From contig CATOKC010000075.1 of assembly GCA_951800675.1 (NCBI GenBank), positions 1-16,694 on the forward strand: a stretch of 16,694 bases of DNA, written 5' to 3'. The stretch is from an uncultured Oscillibacter sp. (GTDB lineage Bacteria > Bacillota_A > Clostridia > Oscillospirales > Oscillospiraceae). The notes under the pieces were generated by a model. That model saw only the letters and a list, made by a program, of their open reading frames with translations. It was not told where the DNA came from and made no database searches. Below are positions 7,295-16,542 of this stretch, in pieces. Position 1 is the stretch's first letter. Each line of letters starts with the position of its first letter. Position numbers and translations under genes: made by a program.

Positions 7295-7525
7295 TTAGAA
7301 CGTGAATTTTTCGGTCTCTTCTCTTCGGTCCTCTTTCTCTTTCCCGGCCAGCCGGTCTGACATCCCGGCCCGCTTGATCTCCTCCACGTCCTGCTGGCTG
7401 GCCTTGGCCTGGGCTTTCCAGAATGCCTCCATAAACTTTCCCATCAGGTCTGGATTCCCCATTCCGCAGAAGGAGGAGGGCCGGGGCGCTTTGGGCCAGC
7501 CCGGGCCCTTTGCCGCTGAAATCAT
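7295..7525 (-). CDS. Hypothetical protein (76 aa), second gene of minus-strand pair
   Basis: I do not recognise this 76-residue protein. AAGGGAGG lies 7 bases upstream of the ATG at 7525, and the gene begins 35 bases after the stop of the 190-residue gene, so the two are probably co-transcribed. The N-terminal half is rich in Gly, Pro and Phe (FCGMGNPDLMGKFMEAFWKA). The second half is a charged helix (QQDVEEIKRAG, then GKEKEDRREETEKF). There is no signal peptide or membrane segment. It starts with MISA, and its first 12 coding bases equal those of the upstream gene. A longer reading frame in another phase across 7224-7598 was rejected because it runs through the terminator and into copA. Confidence 0.65.
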   Translation of the reverse strand: MISAAKGPGWPKAPRPSSFCGMGNPDLMGKFMEAFWKAQAKASQQDVEEIKRAGMSDRLAGKEKEDRREETEKFTF

Positions 7526-7560
7526 CGTCCAGCCTCCCTTTCGATTGGTTTGAAAGCCCG

Positions 7561-8133
7561 TCAGGCGATCGCGTCCAGAACATCCCGAATCTTCCCAAAC
7601 AGGATGGTCTCCGGCCCCTTTTCCCAGGAGCCGGCCTTTTCGCTCCAGCTCATGATACCGGCCATGTATTTCGACCAGTCGGCAACATTGCCTCTGCTGG
7701 AGGAGAAGAACTGTGTATAGCCCATCGGATTTCCCCGGGCCGGGACTATACTTGCCCCGGTTCTCACATGGCTGAGGGGCGTCAGATCCAGACCGTAGCC
7801 CTTGACGCCGTAGCCCACGTAATCCTTGTCCGCCTCGTCCAGAACGCCGAACTCGCAGAGCTTGTCGACGAACGCCTGATACTCCAGCTGGGACATGTTT
7901 TCGGGGTCAAAGTTCTCCGACAGGTACTTCTTCTGCTCCTCGGTGAGCTCTGCCTTTGTCCCGCTGTCTTTCAGCCTGTCCGCCAAGCTCTCGGCAGCCT
8001 CCTTCTGCTGCTGCCTCAAGACCTCATGGACCAGGTCCGAGTACTCCGTTTTGACGAAGCCATACGGGCCCCTCACCTCAAACCATTCGGGCCGGAAGCC
8101 TTGCGTTCTTTGTGTGCTTGTCGCTGAAATCAT
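7561..8133 (-). CDS. Hypothetical protein (190 aa), first gene of minus-strand pair
   Basis: I do not recognise this 190-residue protein. The ATG at 8133 has a strong GGAGGAAAG site upstream. The protein is soluble and mostly helical. After MISATSTQRTQGFRPEWFEV comes a Gln/Glu-rich helix (VLRQQQKEAAESLADRLKD), then a segment ELTEEQKKYLSENFDPENM with EYQAFVDKLCEFGVLDEADK, which looks like paired helices with an acidic loop. It continues with a Gly/Tyr stretch (YVGYGVKGYGLDL) and a conserved-looking tail (NVADWSKYMAGIMSWSEKAG). No catalytic motif, signal peptide or transmembrane segment is visible. Two 60-base blocks counted by eye are 57-60% GC against about 68% in the neighbouring udp gene, so it may be accessory or acquired. 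Function is unknown. Confidence 0.8.
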   Translation of the reverse strand: MISATSTQRTQGFRPEWFEVRGPYGFVKTEYSDLVHEVLRQQQKEAAESLADRLKDSGTKAELTEEQKKYLSENFDPENMSQLEYQAFVDKLCEFGVLDEADKDYVGYGVKGYGLDLTPLSHVRTGASIVPARGNPMGYTQFFSSSRGNVADWSKYMAGIMSWSEKAGSWEKGPETILFGKIRDVLDAIA

Positions 8134-8169
8134 GGTCTTTCCTCCACTTCACAAATTCAGTCGGTTTCG

Positions 8170-8229
8170 AGCGTCCCGTCCTTGAATCCGTTCAATGGAA
8201 GCGCCCGGTCTTGATTCCCTTCATTTGGA
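8170..8229 (-). repeat. Two imperfect 30-bp tandem repeats in the leader of the 190-aa gene
   Basis: The units 8170-8199 and 8200-8229 both begin AGCG and end TGGA on the + strand and share about three quarters of their bases with two small gaps. They lie between the promoter candidate and the ATG at 8133. Read on the minus strand they hold very short frames: MKGIKTGRFH from an ATG at 8223, ending in TGA, and a TTG-started frame whose start overlaps that stop. Whether these are translated is unknown. Confidence 0.45.
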
Positions 8230-8272
8230 ATGTCGACCGGTTTTCGGAAAAAATAAGTATCTTAGAGAGAAA

Positions 8273-8300
8273 ATTATAATGAAATTTTTTCATCTCTAAA
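8273..8300 (-). promoter_or_regulatory. Candidate promoter of the minus-strand hypothetical pair
   Basis: On the minus strand TTTAGA (8295-8300, 4 of 6) and TATAAT (8273-8278, perfect) are 16 bases apart in an AT-rich pocket. The -10 is part of the palindrome ATTATAAT, so it reads on both strands. A 7-bp inverted repeat, TTAGAGA at 8262-8268 and TCTCTAA at 8293-8299, brackets the -10, which suggests a possible operator. The leader would be about 130 bases. Confidence 0.45.
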
Positions 8301-8302
8301 GT

Positions 8303-8333
8303 GGAATCCTCTGCCGCCCGGCAGGGGCGTTCC
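8303..8333 (-). terminator. Hairpin after udp, possible terminator
   Basis: CCTCTGCC (8308-8315) pairs with GGCAGGGG (8320-8327), with outer GGAA/TTCC pairing, 7 bases after the udp stop codon. The run of T after it on the minus strand is weak (ACTTTAG). It could slow or end udp transcription before the downstream promoter. Confidence 0.45.
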
Positions 8334-8339
8334 CTCTTC

Positions 8340-9113
8340 TTAGATTCCTGCGGCCCGGTCCTTTTCGATCTGGAGCTTCAGGGCCTCCACCGCCACCCGG
8401 ACGGAGGTAGAGGTGTCCTCGCTCATCTTCTGGTCCAGGCCCGCGGCCTCCCGCTCCTGGTTCCAGACCACGTGGAAGCAGCTTCCGCAGCGGCAGCCCA
8501 GGGCGGAGGCCACCACAAACAGGGCTGCGCTCTCCATCTCGCTGGCCTTCACCCCCAGGCGCTTCCAGCTCTCCCACTTCTGCTGGAGCTCATAGTACAC
8601 CGGGGAGGCGGCGGGGTCGTGCTGGCCGTAGAAGCTGTCCTTGCACTGGACGATGCCGGTGTGGAGGGGATAGCCCAAGGCCTTAGTGGCCTGAACCAGG
8701 CAGTCCACGATGCCGAAGTCCGCCACGGCGGGGAACTCCAGGGGGGCGTATTCCAGGCTGGTGTGCTCAAACCGGACGGCGCCGGTGGCCACCACGATGT
8801 CCCCGGACTGGACGTTTACGTCGATGCCGCCGCAGGTGCCCGTGCGGATGAAGGTATCCGCGCCGCACTTGTGGAGCTCCTCCATGGCGATGGAGGCGGA
8901 GGGCCCGCCGATGCCGGTGGAGCAGGCCGTCACCTTCTCCCCCAGCAGCGTGCCGGTCCAGACGTTGTACTCCCGGTTATAGGCCACCTGCTTCGCGTCG
9001 TCAAAGTAGGCGGCAATGGCGGGGACCCGGCCGGGATCGCCGGGGAGAATGCAGTAGCGGCCGATGTCGTCGGCGGTACAGGCAATATGAAATTGTTTTT
9101 CCAATTTTTGCAT
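8340..9113 (-). CDS. udp: Uridine phosphorylase
   Basis: The 257-residue enzyme splits uridine with phosphate to uracil and ribose-1-phosphate in cytoplasmic pyrimidine salvage. It aligns by eye along its whole length with E. coli Udp: PGDPGRV (24-30, phosphate loop), [17 protein letters not shown] (64-80), TFIRTGTCG (87-95, with R90 as the phosphate-binding Arg), [11 protein letters not shown] (123-133), and the ribose-binding EMES (192-195). The base-binding loop is SFYGQHDP, with the Gln kept but the following Arg of E. coli missing; similar loops occur in clostridial members. I chose the ATG at 9113 because AGAGGTGG lies 5 bases upstream and the protein then starts as in Udp; longer in-frame starts would overlap the promoter. 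The gene seems to be transcribed alone. Confidence 0.93.
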   Translation of the reverse strand: MQKLEKQFHIACTADDIGRYCILPGDPGRVPAIAAYFDDAKQVAYNREYNVWTGTLLGEKVTACSTGIGGPSASIAMEELHKCGADTFIRTGTCGGIDVNVQSGDIVVATGAVRFEHTSLEYAPLEFPAVADFGIVDCLVQATKALGYPLHTGIVQCKDSFYGQHDPAASPVYYELQQKWESWKRLGVKASEMESAALFVVASALGCRCGSCFHVVWNQEREAAGLDQKMSEDTSTSVRVAVEALKLQIEKDRAAGI

Positions 9114-9145
9114 AACAACCACCTCTATTGTGATATTGTAGAAAC

Positions 9146-9174
9146 AGTATAGCAAATATTGGTGGACTTCGCAA
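9146..9174 (-). promoter_or_regulatory. udp promoter
   Basis: On the minus strand TTGCGA (9169-9174, 4 of 6) and TATACT (9146-9151, 5 of 6) are separated by 17 bases, in a locally AT-rich stretch. The predicted start lies about 25-30 bases before the udp ATG. Confidence 0.65.
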
Positions 9175-9195
9175 CAATGTGACGGAAAATTTTTC

Positions 9196-9224
9196 AAGGG
9201 TCCACCTATTTTAGGTGGATCCTT
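9196..9224 (-). terminator. Strong hairpin between mutS2 and udp, probable mutS2 terminator
   Basis: A 12-bp stem with one G-T wobble (AAGGGTCCACCT at 9196-9207, AGGTGGATCCTT at 9213-9224) closes a 5-base loop, 35 bases after the mutS2 stop. On the minus strand it is followed by GAAAAATTTT rather than a clean T-run. On the + strand a TTTTT comes 7 bases later, but no + strand gene precedes it. Termination of the mutS2 transcript is the most economical reading. Confidence 0.6.
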
Positions 9225-9259
9225 GCAGGCTTTTTGATTATATAGCTACTTTATGAAAC

Positions 9260-11647
9260 TCACTTCATCGTCACCACCGTAACCCCGCTCTCACCCTCGC
9301 CGTAGACCCCCAGGCGGAAGCTCTTCACCGCCTTGCTCCGGCGGAGGATGTCGTGGACGGCCTTACGGAGGGCTCCGGTGCCCTTGCCGTGGATGATGGT
9401 GACGGTCTCCAGCTTGCCCATGACGGCGGCGGACAGGAAGCCCTCCACCACGCTCTCCGCCTCCAGAGTTTCCATCCCCCGGATGTCCAGCTCCCGGCTG
9501 GCGGCGGTACGAAGAGGCCGGGTCCCGCTGGAATGGACAGGGGTTTTCGGCTTCCGGGCGGCTCGCTCGTCGTCCTCGATCAGCCGGACCTCCTCCGCCT
9601 TGGCTTTCATTTTCAGCACCCCCGCCTTCAATTGCAGGGTGCCGTCCTTCCCCACGGAGATGACCTCGGCGGGCTGGCGCACGCCGGGGAATTCCACCAG
9701 GTCCCCCTTTTGAATGGGGCGGCTGGGCTTGGGGATGGGCTCGGGGCGGTCCTTCTCCAAGCGGAGGCGGTCCTCCGCCTGGTGGAGTCCCGCCCGGATG
9801 GCGGCTTGGGCGTCGTTGATGTTCTGGGCGGAATCCGCCGCAGCCTGCCGCCGCCGGAGCTCCGCCAGCTCGTTGAAGGTTTGGTCCGCCGCCGCTTTCG
9901 CGTCCCGGAGGATGCGCTTGGCCTCCGCCTCGCCGCTGCTCCGGGCGGTTTCCTTGGCCCGCTCCATCTGCTCCCGGAATTCCCGGGCCTTGCGGGCGTC
10001 CTCCTCCCGCTGGCGGAAAAGGCGGTCCGACTCCGCGTCCCGCTTTTCCAGGGCCTGGCGCTTGGCCTCCAGCTGGGTCAGCACGTCCTCAAACCGGACG
10101 CTGTCCCCGCTCATTTGGGTCTGGGCGGCTTCAATGACCTCCTCGGGAAGCCCCAGCCGCCGGGAGATGGCGAAGGCGTTGGACTTGCCGGGGATACCGA
10201 TGAGGAGCCGGTAGGTGGGGCTCAGGGTCTCCACATTGAACTCGCAGGAGGCATTCTCCACCCCGGCGGTGGTCATGGCAAAGGTTTTCAGCTCCGCGTA
10301 GTGGGTGGTAGCGGCGATTTTCGCCCCGGCGGAGCGGACGTGCTGGATAACGGCGATGGCCAGGGCCGCGCCCTCCACCGGGTCCGTGCCCGCCCCCAGC
10401 TCGTCGAAGAGGATGAGGCTCTTCCCGTCCGCCTCCTTTAGAATCCCCACAATGTTGGTCATGTGGGCGGAGAAGGTGGACAGGCTCTGCTCAATGCTCT
10501 GCTCGTCGCCAATGTCCGCCAGCACCCGGTCGTAGACCGCCACGGCGCTGCGGTCCGCCGCCGGAATGTGGAGGCCGCACTGGGTCATCAGGGTCAAGAG
10601 GCCCAGGGTTTTCAGGGACACGGTCTTGCCGCCGGTGTTGGGGCCGGTGATTACCAGGGTGTCAAAGGCCTCCCCCAGCTCTAAATCGATGGGCACCGCC
10701 GTCTTGGGGTCCAGCAGGGGGTGCCGGGCCTTCCGCAGGTGAATGGCCCCGTCCCGGCGGATCTCCGGCCGCACGCCGTCCATCTTGTAGCTGAGCTCTC
10801 CCCGGGCAAAGATCAAATCCAGGTGGACCAGGGTGTCATAATCCCACTGGATATCCTCCCGGTGGGCGGCGGCCTCGGCGGAGAGCTCCGCCAGGACGCG
10901 CTCAATCTCCTTCCGCTCCTTGGCCTCCAGCTCCACGTACTCGTTGTTGGCCTGGACCACCCCCATGGGCTCCACGAATACCGTGGCTCCGGAAGAGGAG
11001 ATGTCGTGAACCAGGCCCGGGAGGTTCCCCTTCTGCTCCGCCTTCACGGGGACCACGAAACGCCCGTCCCGCTGGGTGATGATGGTCTCCTGAAGCACCT
11101 TGGCGTAGCTGGGGGAGGAGATGATCCGTTGGAGAATCTGGCGGCTTTTGGCCTGGGCGGCCCGCATGTGGCGGCGGATGTCCGCCAGCTCCGGGGAAGC
11201 CGCGTCGGCGATGGTGTCCTCGTCGGGAACGCAGCGCTTGATCTTGTCCTCCAGGAAGCGGTTGCCGTGGAGGGAGAGAAACAGGTGGTCAATGGCGGTT
11301 TTTTCCGCCGCGTCGTCATTAAAGTACTCCTTGGCCCGCCGGGCGGCGGTGAGCAGGTCCGCGATCCGCAGCAGCTCCCGGGTGTTCAGGCTGCCCCCCC
11401 GGTCCGCCCGGTCCAGGGCCTCTCCCACCGGCTTCACGCCGGAGAAAGAGGGGGCCCCCCGCCGGCCGATCATCTGCCGGGCGGCGTCGGTCTGGTCCAG
11501 GAGGCGCAGGACCTCCTCCGCTTCCGTCTCCGGGGAGACCCGGAGGGCCCGCTCCTTGGCCTCGGCGCTGACGGCCGCGCCGGACAGCAGTTGCAGCACC
11601 CGGGGCAGCTCCAGGGTGCGGAGGGATTTTTCAAACAGCTCGCTCAT
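9260..11647 (-). CDS. mutS2: MutS2 (MutS family ATPase with C-terminal Smr nuclease domain)
   Basis: The 795-residue protein is a full-length MutS2, close to the 785 residues of Bacillus subtilis. The family acts against recombination intermediates and, in Firmicutes, on collided ribosomes, not in mismatch repair. The core domain is followed by the ATPase: Walker A GPNTGGKT (335-342), Walker B region ILFDELGAGTDP with D415, and a histidine-switch-like TTHYAELK. A long charged coiled coil covers roughly 500-625. A KOW-like strand region (KGDLVEFPG...) follows, then the Smr domain from about 718 with LDIRG (720-724) and HGKGTGALR. I chose the ATG at 11647 because AGGAGG lies 7 bases upstream; the 6-residue longer start lacks a site. 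It is the last gene of the era-recO cluster. Confidence 0.95.
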   Translation of the reverse strand: MSELFEKSLRTLELPRVLQLLSGAAVSAEAKERALRVSPETEAEEVLRLLDQTDAARQMIGRRGAPSFSGVKPVGEALDRADRGGSLNTRELLRIADLLTAARRAKEYFNDDAAEKTAIDHLFLSLHGNRFLEDKIKRCVPDEDTIADAASPELADIRRHMRAAQAKSRQILQRIISSPSYAKVLQETIITQRDGRFVVPVKAEQKGNLPGLVHDISSSGATVFVEPMGVVQANNEYVELEAKERKEIERVLAELSAEAAAHREDIQWDYDTLVHLDLIFARGELSYKMDGVRPEIRRDGAIHLRKARHPLLDPKTAVPIDLELGEAFDTLVITGPNTGGKTVSLKTLGLLTLMTQCGLHIPAADRSAVAVYDRVLADIGDEQSIEQSLSTFSAHMTNIVGILKEADGKSLILFDELGAGTDPVEGAALAIAVIQHVRSAGAKIAATTHYAELKTFAMTTAGVENASCEFNVETLSPTYRLLIGIPGKSNAFAISRRLGLPEEVIEAAQTQMSGDSVRFEDVLTQLEAKRQALEKRDAESDRLFRQREEDARKAREFREQMERAKETARSSGEAEAKRILRDAKAAADQTFNELAELRRRQAAADSAQNINDAQAAIRAGLHQAEDRLRLEKDRPEPIPKPSRPIQKGDLVEFPGVRQPAEVISVGKDGTLQLKAGVLKMKAKAEEVRLIEDDERAARKPKTPVHSSGTRPLRTAASRELDIRGMETLEAESVVEGFLSAAVMGKLETVTIIHGKGTGALRKAVHDILRRSKAVKSFRLGVYGEGESGVTVVTMK

Positions 11648-11683
11648 AGAAATTCCTCCTGTCAAGGGAATCCGCTTTCGCTC

Positions 11684-11729
11684 CCTTCCGGCGCAAAGCT
11701 CCCCGCTCCAGGGCAGCAGGGCCGGAAGG
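11684..11729 (-). other. Long-loop hairpin between recO and mutS2
   Basis: CCTTCCGGC (11684-11692) and GCCGGAAGG (11721-11729) are perfectly complementary over 9 bp with a 28-base loop. It sits between the recO stop and the mutS2 ribosome binding site and has no T-run. It could be an RNA stability or processing element, or an attenuator. The direct repeat GGAATCCG also flanks it. Confidence 0.5.
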
Positions 11730-11737
11730 AATCCGTC

Positions 11738-12484
11738 TCATATCATGCTTTTGTAAAAGTCCAGCGTTCCGAAGCCCCGCTCCAGCTGAGCGCAGAGGAA
11801 GGCTTCCGCCGCCGCCGCCAGGCGGCCCAGGGGCTCCTCCCCCAGGCGGAAGGAATACAGCCGCTTGGGGTCCCCATAGACGATATGCCGCAGGGCCGCC
11901 AGGGAGTCCCGGCAAAGAGGCCGCCCGCCTCCCCCGCCGCAGTCCCGGCAGCGGAGCACCCCCTGGACCGTGTCCAGCACCGGCTCCGCCGGGTCTTCCC
12001 TTCCGCAGAGGGCGCAGGCGTCCGCCAGGGGCTCATAGCCCGCAAGGCACAGAAGCCGCAGCTCAAAGGCGGGCTTCACCAGGGCGGGGGGCTTGTGTAA
12101 AGCGGAAAGGGCATACAGCCCGTTGAGGAGGTGCCGCAGCAGCTCCGGGGCGGGCACGTCCTCCGGGCAGACGGCCTCCGTCAGCTCCGCCATGTAGCAG
12201 CCCAGGGCCAGGGCCGTCAGGTCGCCCCGGAGGCCGTCAAACAAATCCAGGGTGGACGCGTCGCTGGCGTAGTGCCAGTCCTTGCGCTGGTACAGGGTCC
12301 ACTCGGCGTAGGCCAGGGGCTGGGCGGCGGCGGCAAACTTGCAGTTTTTCCGCCGGGCCCCCCGGGCGATGACCCCGATTTTCCCCGCCTCCCAGGTCAG
12401 GAGAGTCAGGATTTTATCCGTCTCCTTGGTCTCCGTCTCCCGCAGGACCACGCCGCGGTCCACGGCATAGGGCGTTCCCGCCAC
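11738..12484 (-). CDS. recO: DNA repair protein RecO
   Basis: The 248-residue protein loads RecA onto SSB-coated DNA with RecR in the RecF pathway. The N-terminal OB-fold is seen in VDRGVVLRETETKETDKILTLLT (8-30) and GKIGVIARGARR (34-45). A helical domain follows, with a four-cysteine zinc motif in CALCG (C157, C160) and CRDCG (C179, C182). The length is typical. The start is a GTG at 12484: AAGGAGGGAGG lies upstream, and the protein then begins like Bacillus RecO; no ATG is near. It follows yqzL by 44 bases across a short hairpin and is probably co-transcribed with era, yqzL and mutS2. Confidence 0.93.
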   Translation of the reverse strand: MAGTPYAVDRGVVLRETETKETDKILTLLTWEAGKIGVIARGARRKNCKFAAAAQPLAYAEWTLYQRKDWHYASDASTLDLFDGLRGDLTALALGCYMAELTEAVCPEDVPAPELLRHLLNGLYALSALHKPPALVKPAFELRLLCLAGYEPLADACALCGREDPAEPVLDTVQGVLRCRDCGGGGGRPLCRDSLAALRHIVYGDPKRLYSFRLGEEPLGRLAAAAEAFLCAQLERGFGTLDFYKSMI

Positions 12485-12505
12485 GGCGGCCTCCCTCCTT
12501 TATGT

Positions 12506-12528
12506 ACGGAGAGGAATCATCTCTCCGT
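12506..12528 (-). other. Perfect hairpin directly after yqzL
   Basis: ACGGAGAG (12506-12513) and CTCTCCGT (12521-12528) form an 8-bp stem with a 7-base loop that begins on the base after the yqzL stop codon. No T-run follows; the recO ribosome binding site comes within about 10 bases. It may protect the 3' end of an upstream segment or tune recO translation. Confidence 0.55.
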
Positions 12529-12642
12529 TTATGACAAAATGTTATCGGTTTCGCCCTCCGCCGACCGATAGAGCATATAGGCCAGGGGCTCGCCGGTAAG
12601 GCAGAACAGCTCCCAGAGGGGCGCGGGTTCCATATGGTCCAT
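12529..12642 (-). CDS. yqzL: YqzL family small protein
   Basis: This 37-residue protein of unknown function matches the YqzL family in its core: APLWELFCLTGEPLAYMLYR, compared with the family pattern of LW-x-LF-x-x-TG followed by a Y/L-rich helix. Position is the second argument: in Bacillus and many Firmicutes yqzL lies between era and recO, exactly as here. AAAAGGAGG lies 7 bases before the ATG at 12642, which decides this start over an in-frame ATG at 12711 with no such site. No signal or membrane segment is visible. It is shorter than the Bacillus protein, which has about 47 residues as I recall. Confidence 0.8.
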   Translation of the reverse strand: MDHMEPAPLWELFCLTGEPLAYMLYRSAEGETDNILS

Positions 12643-12726
12643 GTCGCAGACCTCCTTTTGGGAATAGTCTGCGATTGCTGTCGAAAAGGATACGTGGAAA
12701 GTTCCGGTCATTCTGGAATGAAAATT

Positions 12727-13623
12727 TTAGTCCTCCCGGTAGCCCAGGCTGCGGACGTAGTTCACGTTGTCCCGCCAGTTTTCCTTGACCTTCACCCAGG
12801 TTTCCAGATAAATCTGGGTGCCCATGAATTTCTCCATGTCGTGCCGGGCCAGGGAACTGATTTTTTTCAGCATGGCCCCCTGTTTTCCAATGATAATGCC
12901 CTTGTGGCTGGCCTTTTCGCAGTAGATGGTGGCTCCCACATCCACGACACCGGAGTCCCGCTCGGAAAATTTCGTAATCTCCACGGCGGTGCCGTGGGGA
13001 ATTTCCTTGTCCAGGCACAAAAGCAGCTTCTCCCGGAGCAGCTCTCCCATGACCTGCCGCTCCGGCTGGTCGGAGGTCTGCCCGTCAGGGAAGAGCTGGG
13101 GCCCCTCCTGGGCGTATTTCCCCAGCTCCGCCATCAGCTCCTCCAGGCCGTCGCCGGTGCGGGCGGAAATGGGGATGATGGCGTCGAAGCCGTCCCAGGC
13201 CTCGCTGTAGGCGGCGATGACGGGGAGGAGCTCCGCGGGCTCCACGGTGTCGATTTTGTTGACGGCCAGGATGCAGTGAAGCCGTTCCTCCCGCACCCGG
13301 TCGATGAGGGCCTTTTCCGGCCCGCCCACATGGGGGATGGGCTCCACCAGGAGCAGAGCGCAGTCCACGTCGGAGAGGCTGGCGGTGACGACCTTGACCA
13401 TGTAGTCCCCCAGGGCGGACTTGGGCCGGTGGAGGCCCGGGGTGTCCAGGAGGATGAACTGGGTGTCCTCCCGGTTGACCACGCCGTAGATGCGGTTCCG
13501 GGTGGTTTGGGCCTTGTTGGATACGATGGCGATTTTCTCCCCCACCAGGGCGTTGGTCAGGCTGGACTTGCCCACGTTGGGCCGTCCGCAGACGGTGATC
13601 ATGGCGGTTTTTTGAATGTTCAT
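12727..13623 (-). CDS. era: GTPase Era
   Basis: The 298-residue essential GTPase binds 16S rRNA and helps mature the 30S ribosomal subunit; it links ribosome assembly to cell cycle and energy state. The GTPase motifs are complete: G1 GRPNVGKS (13-20), the switch I Thr region QTTRN (39-43), G3 DTPG (60-63), G4 NKID (122-125) and G5 SA (153-154). The C-terminal KH domain is seen as GIIIGKQGAMLKKI (242-255), followed by the conserved LETWVKVKENWRDN tail. The ATG at 13623 has only a modest TGAGGAT site, but the protein begins where Era should. It is first in a run with yqzL, recO and mutS2, 71 bases behind uvrA. Confidence 0.96.
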   Translation of the reverse strand: MNIQKTAMITVCGRPNVGKSSLTNALVGEKIAIVSNKAQTTRNRIYGVVNREDTQFILLDTPGLHRPKSALGDYMVKVVTASLSDVDCALLLVEPIPHVGGPEKALIDRVREERLHCILAVNKIDTVEPAELLPVIAAYSEAWDGFDAIIPISARTGDGLEELMAELGKYAQEGPQLFPDGQTSDQPERQVMGELLREKLLLCLDKEIPHGTAVEITKFSERDSGVVDVGATIYCEKASHKGIIIGKQGAMLKKISSLARHDMEKFMGTQIYLETWVKVKENWRDNVNYVRSLGYRED

Positions 13624-13649
13624 AGGTGATCCTCAACTTTCTTTGAGCA

Positions 13650-13677
13650 ATATTACTTTTTAAAAGTATTTTTATAA
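13650..13677 (-). promoter_or_regulatory. Possible weak era promoter in an AT-rich pocket
   Basis: On the minus strand TTATAA (13672-13677) and TAATAT (13650-13655), each 4 of 6, are 16 bases apart. A perfect AT-rich inverted repeat, TACTTTT/AAAAGTA around one base (13654-13668), fills the spacer. The pocket stands out in a GC-rich region. I see no clear uvrA terminator here, so read-through from uvrA is also possible. Confidence 0.3.
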
Positions 13678-13694
13678 CCGTGGTCCGGCTTTTT

Positions 13695-16523
<2,829 letters not shown>

Positions 16524-16542
16524 AAGGGGGCTCCTTGTTTTT

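Noticed and set aside
7224..7598. 124-residue minus-strand frame over the copA end and the small gene
   Set aside because: It passes through the terminator hairpin and into copA; the 76-residue frame inside it has a proper ribosome binding site and no such conflict.
8134..8339. Riboswitch in the leader of the 190-aa gene
   Set aside because: I found a tandem repeat and a promoter candidate but no known aptamer core or terminator/antiterminator pair.
10721..12100. Long + strand frame across mutS2 and recO
   Set aside because: It runs across two real minus-strand genes and their spacer and lacks a plausible start site.
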